Shown: one piece after another, positions 18,001 through 24,336 of the stretch
Numbering within the stretch: position 1 is the stretch's first letter
Layout of the letters: each line of letters opens with the position of its first letter
Source of the DNA: Segatella copri
Lineage (GTDB): Bacteria > Bacteroidota > Bacteroidia > Bacteroidales > Bacteroidaceae
NCBI RefSeq assembly: GCF_949820605.1
Contig: NZ_CATKVU010000006.1
Coordinates: 3,257,431 to 3,321,430 of the forward strand
Length of the DNA: 64,000 nt
Direction: 5' to 3'
Translations under genes and position numbers: made by a program
Notes under the pieces: generated by a model
Databases searched by the model: none
Told to the model about the DNA's origin: nothing
Seen by the model: only the letters and a program-made list of their open reading frames with translations

Positions 18001-18533
18001 TGTGCCATAGGCAAACGGATTACGCTGGTGGTAGGAGCCACATCCGACACCTTGCCCCAGAGAAAATCGCTCGCTTCGTAGCCACCCATTTCGCCATTCT
18101 CGGTAGCCTTGCTCTGGTCTTTCTGTACTTCAAACTGATAATCCTCTATGCTCTCAGGGTTGGCAAACGGATAGTAACCATACACATCAATATGTGTATG
18201 CTTGTCTTTCCAGAAAAGGTCATAAGCGGAGTTCCACTTATAGTTAGGCTCATCGAAAGTGTGGCGCACATTATCGCCACGATTGCCATTTACCTTCAGG
18301 GTTCCAGGCTTGTTACCCTCGTAATCTACGATGTAAACGCCCATCACGTCGCCGTTGCAAAAACCGTTGTCGTTGACGCGGGTTACGGCAAGCTGGTCGA
18401 TATCGCCCGAGAGTTGGATGCGGTTGCTGTCGTGCTGCTCGGTCTTGTCGCCGAAGAAGTCATCGCTACAGCCTGTCAGAAGTATGGCTCCTGCCGCAAG
18501 CAGATATAATAAGGTATGTTTTACTCTTTTCAT
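15003..18533 (-). CDS. Fimbrillin-LRR-BACON-M64 peptidase fusion lipoprotein
   Basis: About 1,176 residues from the ATG at 18533, chosen because it begins a lipoprotein signal (MKRVKHTLLYLL, lipobox LLTGC); the frame opens further upstream without a signal. Domains in order: fimbrillin-like (~30-330; NSAYDLFWKDKHTHIDVYGY, SDFLWGKVSD), BspA-type LRR_5 repeats (~375-740; IGSNAFAYNW, IPEGVVDIQRGAFNGCTGL), a BACON-type sandwich (~755-840; WCEVSPASGNKKTEVTLTING), and an M64 (IgA-peptidase-like) zinc metallopeptidase (~845-1170). The last carries HEAGGHGFGKLGDEY at ~1000, the HExxHxxGxxxDE zinc site with HEAGGH. The presumed product is a surface-exposed protease that attaches through the other domains. 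IgA cleavage is known for some M64 members but cannot be claimed here. Confidence 0.9.
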   Translation of the reverse strand: MKRVKHTLLYLLAAGAILLTGCSDDFFGDKTEQHDSNRIQLSGDIDQLAVTRVNDNGFCNGDVMGVYIVDYEGNKPGTLKVNGNRGDNVRHTFDEPNYKWNSAYDLFWKDKHTHIDVYGYYPFANPESIEDYQFEVQKDQSKATENGEMGGYEASDFLWGKVSDVAPTTSVIRLPMAHRMSNARVTLIQGSGFAEGEWANLEKIVLTANVARKASINLSTGEIKTAGAVENNMTIPSRTNDEWRTIVVPQTVAAGTTLFSITIGGVPYKFTKNEALTYVAGKMMNFGIKVDKQIGSGAYKLTLVSESITPWENDLVSHDATAKEYIVINSTPGGLKKAITAANKDYTQVRNLKITGQIDARDFYFMRDSMTRLSALNLKEVRIKAWGRAETTNNINENDQIPGSSFYWNSSISGSQSLTRLVLPDTLKSIGPNAFYGCKYLSGSLIIPEGVVDIQRGAFNGCTGLNGTLSLPSTLRKLGNEGEDDNQDEGTDYYGGVFQGCKNLTGNLILPDNLEMIRGYCFSGCSGLYGELRLPAKLKRMGVCAFSYCSGFTGSLSIPQGITALPSEAFHNCGFNGTLTLHDGITNIANDAFANCHFKGELHLPKSLKVISENAFCNNDFSGTLTLPSTLTHIGSNAFAYNWRLMGILDIPQEVESIGENAFSNCKMLEGIIFPESMETIRQGAFNECYGINSIICKGTMPAHIESGAFNGVAKDNFTLEVPESAITQYQAASGWKDFKRIAAHHELVCRPSVACALSTEHKQKLVINAEGEWEVASKPDWCEVSPASGNKKTEVTLTINGMAKNADSRDGKVVFRLKDKDYTHECSVTQYGYEYGEDEWITLQKATKGNNGGINIVLLGDGFNAKDIASGKYLKDIKQEVEYFFGIEPYKTYRDYFNVYTAIPLSTESGVGTVNTIRYNRFNTTFTGGVGLKADYDEVFDYALGAPTVNKGNLNQTLIIMVPNSTDYGGICQMWEDGSAIAFCPQSTYGYPLDTRGVIQHEAGGHGFGKLGDEYIYHNAFIDFCDCTCCGHVLEFNGAKSLGWYDNLELTGKMHSVGWSHLIFDDRYSDIVDIYEGGYMHNRGVFRSEPNSCMNNDIPYYSTISRESIVKRIKAYAGETYSFEDFVKNDKRDAGIVESRAFGGNGDQRTSGTYQHAPVFHKGSPLKMAKVRKHR

Positions 18534-18550
18534 AAATAATTCGTTTTGGG

Positions 18551-18583
18551 GAGATGACTTTTCTCTAGAAGAAAGTTCATCTC
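18551..18583 (-). terminator. Intercistronic hairpin, possible weak terminator
   Basis: GAGATGA...TCATCTC pairing with additional CTTT/AAAG pairs forms a hairpin between the first fimbrillin gene and the M64 fusion gene. It lacks a T-run on the minus strand, so partial attenuation or mRNA processing is as likely as termination. Confidence 0.4.
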
Positions 18584-18619
18584 GTATTATTTCTAGGATA
18601 GAAAATCGTCTGTACTTTT

Positions 18620-19537
18620 TTATTCGGCTGTACCACCATAGTCGATACCGTCGTCTTCCCACTTGCTGATGTTTACATTCACGCCGTTGCTGGTCTTGCT
18701 GAGCGTAACGGTAAACTTATGCATCCTGCCAGCCTCGAAAGCGGAAAACTTGGATGACTTAGGAAGATTGAAATCTCTGCCGTCAACATTTACGGTAATG
18801 AGATTTCCTTCGCCTACGGCTTGCGGAATGATGAGCGCCTTGTAGCTGTTGCCTTCTTCCTTGAGCGGAATGATGTCTGTATCATCGCCCTTGGCTGTTA
18901 CTGCACCTGTAGAAAGATTGGCTGTAGCCTGTGTCTTCAGGCGGTTGATCTTTACGCTAATCTTGGCTGCAGCAAGCGAAGCCTCTGTAAATCCGTTTCC
19001 TGCCACGAGTTTGATAATCATCTGGCTCAACACGTGCTTGGCTTCTATCTTTACGGCGCTTTCTGAAGGTGTCGCATCTGTAGTCTTGCCTATCAGAAGT
19101 TCGCTAGCCTTGTAGTTCTCGGTTGTACTCTGGTCTGCATTTATAGTCCAAGGCATCGCCTCTATGTTGCTGATAGAGCCTGTATATGGATAATAAATGT
19201 AGAAATCGGCGTGGGTGCTGTTGTCTTTCCAGTAGGTTGGAGTTGCAGCCTTCCAGGTTCCATCATAGATGAATTTCGTGTTGTCTATATAGTTACCTGT
19301 CGTTTGGAGTGTTGCGGCAGAGCCGTCGGCTTGATGGCTGACGACAAACAGGCCTATCTGGTCGCCCGCTTCGAAAGCCAGATCTGTAGCACGGCTTATC
19401 GAAGTGCTGATGTTGATAGGTACTTTTGCTGCAGGGGTAGGCTTTTGTGTCGGGTCCAGTTCGGAACTGCCACCTGAACATGCGGTTAACGCGAGTAGCA
19501 TGCTCCCTACGATTGCTAGATGCTTCTTCTGTTTCAT
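18620..19537 (-). CDS. Fimbrillin-family lipoprotein, first gene of series
   Basis: A 305-residue lipoprotein (lipobox ALTAC, Cys ~20) with the fimbrillin pattern: VPINISTSISRATDLAFEAG, DQIGLFVVSH, TYWKDNSTHADFYIYYPY, ASELLIGKTTD, EAKHVLSQMIIKLVAGNGF and a last strand region ending VNISKWEDDGIDYGG. The DGIDYGG ending is common in fimbrillin-like lipoproteins. It stands 87 bp upstream of the M64 fusion gene, behind a good promoter with a ~60-nt leader, so it is probably the first gene of the operon. Role: a structural surface adhesin; polymerisation is inferred. Confidence 0.87.
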   Translation of the reverse strand: MKQKKHLAIVGSMLLALTACSGGSSELDPTQKPTPAAKVPINISTSISRATDLAFEAGDQIGLFVVSHQADGSAATLQTTGNYIDNTKFIYDGTWKAATPTYWKDNSTHADFYIYYPYTGSISNIEAMPWTINADQSTTENYKASELLIGKTTDATPSESAVKIEAKHVLSQMIIKLVAGNGFTEASLAAAKISVKINRLKTQATANLSTGAVTAKGDDTDIIPLKEEGNSYKALIIPQAVGEGNLITVNVDGRDFNLPKSSKFSAFEAGRMHKFTVTLSKTSNGVNVNISKWEDDGIDYGGTAE

Positions 19538-19603
19538 GATTTCTTTGTTTTATATGATTACTTTTCCTAGGTGTATCTGGAACTGTCAGTTTCATTTACT
19601 CTG

Positions 19604-19634
19604 CAAAGGTATGAAAAAATGTGGTATTATGCAA
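19604..19634 (-). promoter_or_regulatory. Promoter of fimbrillin/M64/LRR/kinase series
   Basis: On the minus strand TTG(C) at 19631-19634 is separated by 19 bp from TACCTTTG at 19604-19611, matching the Bacteroidota -33/-7 consensus. The expected start is ~60 nt before the fimbrillin ATG at 19537. Confidence 0.7.
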
Positions 19635-19713
19635 GTTCATAATGGTCCATATATGGAAAAAGTTGCCAAACAACATATTTTCAGAGGGTAAACGGAGGGT
19701 GAACTCAAAGAAA

Positions 19714-19747
19714 AAAGGCAGTTTCCTGCTTGTTGGAAACTGCCTTT
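19714..19747 (-). terminator. Rho-independent terminator after PfkB gene
   Basis: AAAGGCAGTTTC / GAAACTGCCTTT, a 12-bp perfect stem with a 10-nt loop, followed on the minus strand by a T-run. It ends the PfkB transcript before the fimbrillin promoter. Confidence 0.85.
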
Positions 19748-19777
19748 CTCTTAAAAGTGATGATTGTTTCATCTGTT

Positions 19778-20647
19778 TTATCTGATGATTTTCATTACAT
19801 CTTCTATGCTGCGATTGAATGGTCCGTTGTGCTCCAGTTTGATGGTACACATGGCTGCCGCAAACTTGCCGGCTTCTACCGGATTGGCTCCCTGCAGGCG
19901 CTTGTAGAGATAGCCTGCCGAATAGGTATCGCCGCATCCGGTAGCATCTACTACTTCATGAGGAGGATAGGCTGGAATGTCGTAGAACGTATCATCTACA
20001 TAAACCAGCGAACCCTCGCTACCCAGGGTGATGATCACTTCGGCTACGCCCCAGGCATGAATCAGCTTGGCGGCTTCCTTCGGGGCCTTCAGTCCGGTAA
20101 TGGTCTCCATTTCGGTCTCATTCACCTTCAGATAATAGGTGTTCTTGAGCACATCGAGCTTGTCCTTCCAGTCGATGGCGTAAACTTTCTCGTCTCTCAC
20201 CTCGCGCAGATATCCCTGCACATCGATGGAAACTTTTCCCTTCTTGGCAAGAAAGGCAACCACTTCTGGCGAGAAATCATCACTCAGCAGACTGCCCAGG
20301 TGGAAGACCTTGGCCTCTACATGCTCCAGCTGCTGGATGGTGAAAGGATCTGCCTTGGCAAGCACACGCTGCTTACGGTCGTTAGGATTATCGCCATAAA
20401 TATTCTCGAAGAAAACCGTATTGCGCGATGGGTTCAAGGTGACGTCTATTCCTGCCTTGAGCATCTTTTCAACCGGTTCCTTCTCGGTAGGATCCATCGC
20501 CGTAATGAGCGAGAAACTTACATCCTTTGGCAATTGGTTGATGGCGTAGGCAAAATAAAAAGAGGTGCCGCCAGCCATGTAAACCGTACTGCTCGGGGTC
20601 ACGATTTTATCCTTTGTTACGTGCCCAATACAACAAATATCTTTCAT
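19778..20647 (-). CDS. PfkB-family carbohydrate kinase
   Basis: 289 residues from the ATG at 20647 (MKDICCIGHVTKDK). A longer frame starts further upstream but would begin before the promoter, so it is rejected. The C-terminal PfkB signature VDATGCGDTYSAGYLY contains the catalytic Asp (~235) and anion-hole GCGD. The N-terminal substrate loop MAGGTSFYFAYA is also typical. It phosphorylates a sugar or nucleoside with ATP; the exact substrate (ribose, fructose, adenosine-like) is not resolved. It is transcribed divergently from the AspT-type antiporter gene, with a near-perfect promoter only 22 bp before the start. Confidence 0.9.
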   Translation of the reverse strand: MKDICCIGHVTKDKIVTPSSTVYMAGGTSFYFAYAINQLPKDVSFSLITAMDPTEKEPVEKMLKAGIDVTLNPSRNTVFFENIYGDNPNDRKQRVLAKADPFTIQQLEHVEAKVFHLGSLLSDDFSPEVVAFLAKKGKVSIDVQGYLREVRDEKVYAIDWKDKLDVLKNTYYLKVNETEMETITGLKAPKEAAKLIHAWGVAEVIITLGSEGSLVYVDDTFYDIPAYPPHEVVDATGCGDTYSAGYLYKRLQGANPVEAGKFAAAMCTIKLEHNGPFNRSIEDVMKIIR

Positions 20648-20668
20648 TCTTATTACATTTTGCGGATG

Positions 20669-20699
20669 CAAAGGTACTGCAAATCGGGAATAATACAAA
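20669..20699 (-). promoter_or_regulatory. Promoter of PfkB gene
   Basis: Minus strand TTTG (20696-20699), 19 bp, TACCTTTG (20669-20676): a textbook Bacteroidota promoter. Confidence 0.8.
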
Positions 20700-20715
20700 A
20701 AAAAATGAGAATTAT

Positions 20716-20746
20716 TTTGTTTTGTTCGCATTTTAATGTACCTTTG
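20716..20746 (+). promoter_or_regulatory. Promoter of AspT-type antiporter gene
   Basis: TTTG (20716-20719), 19 bp, TACCTTTG (20739-20746) on the plus strand, back to back with the PfkB promoter 16 bp away. The leader would be ~48 nt. Confidence 0.8.
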
Positions 20747-20801
20747 CATCGAGAAAAAGCAATTTTTAAAATATTATCTAGAATAGATATAAAGAAACAT
20801 C

Positions 20802-22460
20802 ATGTGGTTTGATAATTTAATCAACGTGCATTCGGCGGTGCAAGGCATCGTCATCCTGTCTTTGATTTGTACTTTGGGTCTTGCTCTCGGCAAGATTCAT
20901 GTCAAAGGAATCTCCCTTGGCATAGCCTTCGTATTCTTCGTGGGTATTATAGCGGGACATCTAGGGCTCTCTATTGACCAGAACATGCTGGAGTTTGCAG
21001 AAAGCTTCGGCCTTACCATGTTTGTGTATGTGCTGGGTCTTTATGTGGGTCCTAACTTCTTCGGTTCGATGCGTCACGAAGGCATTTCGCTCAATCTCTG
21101 GAGTCTGGCTGTCATCCTGGTGGGAACTTTGTTCTCGCTCGGCTTGTGCTGGATTTTGCCAATCAGTCTGCCTGATATGATGGGCATCCTGTGTGGCGCC
21201 ACAACCAATACGCCTGCCCTTGGTGCTGCCCAGCAGGCGTTGCAGCAGTTGGGCTTGCCTAGCGAAGGTGCGGCTCTGGGCTGTGCGGTTACTTATCCTT
21301 TGGGTGTTGTGGGCGTTATCCTGGCGATGATGCTCTTGCGCAAACTCTTTGTGAAACCGGAAGATCTGGAGATTCGCAATAATGATGATGACGACCATAC
21401 GTCTATCGGACAATATGTAATCGTGAATCCTGCCCTGAACGGCAATACCATAGCAGAGATTACGATGATGACGCATCGCAAGTTCATCATCTCCCGTGTG
21501 TGGAGAGGCGAACAGGTGATAGTTCCTCAGGCTGATACGGTTCTTCATACGAATGATAATGTGCTCGTGGTTACCAATAAGGAAGAGGTCTCGGCGATGC
21601 AGATTCTCTTCGGAAAGAAGGTGGATAAGGAGTGGAATAATGATAAGGTAGACTGGAATGCGATTGATGCGAAGGTAGAAAGCCGCATTATCGTTGTTAC
21701 CCGTCCAGGACTGAACGGCAAGCGTCTGGGCAGTTTGCAGATGCGAAATTCCTATGGCGTGAATGTGAGCCGAGTGCTTCGTGGTGATATCCGTCTGCTT
21801 GCTACAGATGACCTCCGTCTGCAGTACGGCGACCGACTGACGGTAGTTGGCGACCCTACGAGTATCGACCATGTAGAACAGTTTCTGGGTAATACCGTAA
21901 AAACCCTGAACGAGCCGAACCTCGGCGCTATCTTCCTCGGAATCATTCTCGGTCTTGCCGTAGGAACCATTCCTCTGGATATTCCTGGAATGACGGCTTC
22001 TGTGCGTCTGGGTATTGCCGGTGGTCCTATCGTAATGGGTATTCTGATTGGTGCGCTGGGGCCTCGTGTGCATTTCATCTCTTACATGACGCGAAGTGCG
22101 GGTCTGATGCTGCGAGAACTGGGTCTTGCCCTCTATCTCGGTTGCCTGGGATTGGCGGCTGGTGGACAGTTCTTCGAGACGGTAGTCCGTCCGGAAGGTT
22201 TGATGTGGGTAGGCATCGGTTTCCTTATCACGGTTGTGCCTGTGGTTATCGTAGGTCTCATCATCCTGAAGACCAAGAAGTATGACTTCGGCAGTATCTG
22301 CGGAATCCTCTGTGGAAGTATGGCGAATCCGATGGCGCTTACTTACGCCAACGAGACGCTGGATGGCGATACGCCAAGTATCAGTTATGCTACGGTTTAT
22401 CCGCTCGGCATGTTTATCAGAGTGGTGATAGCTCAGGTTATCGTGATGTTCTTTGTCTGA
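20802..22460 (+). CDS. AspT/YidE-type putative antiporter
   Basis: A 552-residue membrane protein with two copies of the AspT/YidE/YbjL transmembrane module (~10-170 and ~375-550; GILCGATTNTPALGAAQ and its second-half counterpart GILCGSMANPMALTYA). Between them are two TrkA-C-type ligand-binding domains (~200-285 and ~290-370; VIVPQADTVLHTNDNVLVV, LRLQYGDRLTVVGD). This is the layout of the aspartate:alanine exchanger family. In Bacteroidota the exchanged solutes are unproven; organic acids or amino acids are likely. It has its own promoter and ends at a bidirectional terminator. Confidence 0.9.
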   Translation: MWFDNLINVHSAVQGIVILSLICTLGLALGKIHVKGISLGIAFVFFVGIIAGHLGLSIDQNMLEFAESFGLTMFVYVLGLYVGPNFFGSMRHEGISLNLWSLAVILVGTLFSLGLCWILPISLPDMMGILCGATTNTPALGAAQQALQQLGLPSEGAALGCAVTYPLGVVGVILAMMLLRKLFVKPEDLEIRNNDDDDHTSIGQYVIVNPALNGNTIAEITMMTHRKFIISRVWRGEQVIVPQADTVLHTNDNVLVVTNKEEVSAMQILFGKKVDKEWNNDKVDWNAIDAKVESRIIVVTRPGLNGKRLGSLQMRNSYGVNVSRVLRGDIRLLATDDLRLQYGDRLTVVGDPTSIDHVEQFLGNTVKTLNEPNLGAIFLGIILGLAVGTIPLDIPGMTASVRLGIAGGPIVMGILIGALGPRVHFISYMTRSAGLMLRELGLALYLGCLGLAAGGQFFETVVRPEGLMWVGIGFLITVVPVVIVGLIILKTKKYDFGSICGILCGSMANPMALTYANETLDGDTPSISYATVYPLGMFIRVVIAQVIVMFFV

Positions 22461-22510
22461 TGTTACGATGTTTTCATCTGTTTCTGCGGAATCTGTCATC
22501 CGCAGATATG

Positions 22511-22547
22511 AAGAAAGGCTGGTTTCGGTTAGAAATCAGCCTTTCTT
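22511..22547. terminator. Bidirectional terminator between convergent genes
   Basis: AAGAAAGGCTG(G)TTTC / GAAA(T)CAGCCTTTCTT forms a long stem with a 5-nt loop. It serves the antiporter gene on the plus strand and overlaps the stop region of the pseudouridine synthase gene on the minus strand. Confidence 0.8.
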
Positions 22548-24148
22548 GTTATATTCATCTTCTTTCCCGTCATCGGGTGCTCAAATGTGATTTCCTCTGC
22601 ATGAAGATGCAGTCTTGTTGCCGGCTCGTTGCCGTAGAGCGGATCGCCGATGATGGGGGCATTCAGACCTTCCTGATGAGCACAATGCACTCTCAGCTGG
22701 TGCGTTCTGCCCGTTTTAGGATAGAGCGCCAGGCGAAGATGGGTATCGTCAATACGCTCTAGAACCTCGTATTCTGTAATGGCTTCCTTGCCCTGTTCGC
22801 GGTTTACCATCTGTCGTGGACGGTCTAGAAAATCTGCTATCAGGGGGAGCGAGATGTAACCTCTTCCGCTTTCTGCTTCTTTCAGAATCCGGTTGCACGA
22901 TTCCTTGTCTTTTCCGCAAACGATGGCTACGTATTTCTTCTGAACCCGATGATTCAGAAATTCCTTCTGCAGGCGATGATAGGCAAACTCGGTCTTGGCA
23001 ATAATCATCAGTCCGCTTGTTGCCATGTCCAGACGGTGGACGATGAGCGGACCGGTAGCTTCGGGATATTTCCTGCGCATCAGAGCGTAGACGGAAGGCT
23101 GGGCTGCATCTTTCCCCGGAACCGAGAGTAAACCTTCGGGCTTATAGATGACTGCCAGTTCACGGTCTTCGTAGAGCGTTTCCACCTTATTATATATAGT
23201 AGTTTCTGTCTGTTGGGTTTCAAAGACTGTTTTAGGCAGCATCCAATGTAGTATCGGTTTGCATTTTCCGTTGCAGGCAGGATAAAACTGAAGATGATGT
23301 CTGATTTCTTCTTTCGGACTCTCTCCCCACCAGAACATCGCCATCTGCAGAGGCTTGTAGCCATGCTGGTAAGCGTATTGCAGGAGTTTCGGCTCGCAGC
23401 ATTCTCCACTTCCGGCAGGTGGAATCTTAACCGCCTCGTTCTTGAAAATCTCCAGCAGGTCCTTGCTTTCTCCTTCCGCATTCAGCATCTGGAATTTCGA
23501 AAACAGCCATTGCTGAAGTTCTTCAGATAACTGTTTGCGGAGCAGTTTCGCACTTTTCAAATCCTTTTCGTAGTTTTCATATAGCGTTTCGTACGTCGTC
23601 TTTTCGTTTATCGACTTTTTCAGCCTCTTCAGTTCTGCCTTCATAAACTGGCTCTCTTTTATCATCGCTTTCTCCTCTTCCTCGCTCAGGGGTGTTCCTG
23701 CCGAAAGGGCTTCCTGGCGCCTTGCATCTCGCTTTTCCTTTGCTTCTTTTATCTTTGTCTGATAGTTTGTGATAACTTCCTGGCGCTTTTGCTGCAAATC
23801 ATCAATCAGGCTTTTCGCCTTTATCAGGGTTTCGTTGGCTTCAAACTGTCTGATTTGCTGGTTCATTTCCGAAATCTCAGCCTCATGTACCTTGAAATAT
23901 CCGTCGGGTTGAAGATAATCGAAAACGGCTGGCACAAAACCTTCCCAGTCGCTTCTGCCGCTAATCTGTCCGCTATAAGCTCTCAGATAGCCAATCTTAC
24001 TGTTGTCGGCTTCTACGATAAGTACGCCGAACATCTTTCCACGGTCTATTTCCTCCCGCCAGTCGTTTCGCTGTGAGAGTTCATCCTGCAACTCTCTGCA
24101 TGCTTCGATGCAGAGCGGATGAGGTTCGTAGCTGAATGGATTGTTCAT
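22529..24148 (-). CDS. RluA-family pseudouridine synthase with long coiled-coil N-terminus
   Basis: About 539 residues from the ATG at 24148 (MNNPFSYEPHP); upstream ATGs at 24193 and 24199 would lie at or before the expected transcript start. The C-terminal ~220 residues form the RluA catalytic domain: YKPEGLLSVPGK, then HRLDMATSGLMI with the catalytic Asp, and KTGRTHQLRVHCAHQEGLNA. The N-terminal ~300 residues contain a long charged coiled coil (~100-210), the layout of Bacteroidota proteins annotated as tRNA U32 / 23S rRNA U746 synthases. It converts uridine to pseudouridine in tRNA and/or 23S rRNA; exact sites are inferred. Confidence 0.85.
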   Translation of the reverse strand: MNNPFSYEPHPLCIEACRELQDELSQRNDWREEIDRGKMFGVLIVEADNSKIGYLRAYSGQISGRSDWEGFVPAVFDYLQPDGYFKVHEAEISEMNQQIRQFEANETLIKAKSLIDDLQQKRQEVITNYQTKIKEAKEKRDARRQEALSAGTPLSEEEEKAMIKESQFMKAELKRLKKSINEKTTYETLYENYEKDLKSAKLLRKQLSEELQQWLFSKFQMLNAEGESKDLLEIFKNEAVKIPPAGSGECCEPKLLQYAYQHGYKPLQMAMFWWGESPKEEIRHHLQFYPACNGKCKPILHWMLPKTVFETQQTETTIYNKVETLYEDRELAVIYKPEGLLSVPGKDAAQPSVYALMRRKYPEATGPLIVHRLDMATSGLMIIAKTEFAYHRLQKEFLNHRVQKKYVAIVCGKDKESCNRILKEAESGRGYISLPLIADFLDRPRQMVNREQGKEAITEYEVLERIDDTHLRLALYPKTGRTHQLRVHCAHQEGLNAPIIGDPLYGNEPATRLHLHAEEITFEHPMTGKKMNITRKADF

Positions 24149-24203
24149 CCTTTCAGGTATATTATTTTGTTCTATATTTTTAAATAAATGCATTTCCATG
24201 CTA

Positions 24204-24211
24204 CAAAGATA
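24204..24211 (-). promoter_or_regulatory. -7 element for pseudouridine synthase gene
   Basis: TATCTTTG on the minus strand. A clear -33 element is lacking. Its position argues for the downstream start codon at 24148. Confidence 0.45.
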
Positions 24212-24270
24212 CATATTTAAACGCGTTTTAGTTCATATTTTTGCAAAAACATGAGTTTTTCAGTTATTTT

Positions 24271-24302
24271 TTTGTTTATTTGGATTTTTTGTTGTACTTT
24301 CG
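24271..24302 (+). promoter_or_regulatory. Promoter of TPR-LytS kinase gene
   Basis: TTTG (24271-24274), 20 bp, TACTTTCG (24295-24302; 7 of 8 positions fit TAnnTTTG). The leader is ~30 nt. Confidence 0.5.
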
Positions 24303-24336
24303 CAACTGAAACATAAATTCATTTAAATAGTCTATC

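Noticed and set aside
18534..18662. Longer start of the M64 fusion gene
   Set aside because: The extra 43 residues would hide the lipoprotein signal that begins at the ATG at 18533.
20961..22499. Long antisense reading frame (512 codons) opposite the antiporter gene
   Set aside because: Composition is His/Arg/Thr-rich without domains, typical of a shadow of a strongly biased coding frame. The plus-strand gene has clear family motifs and its own promoter.
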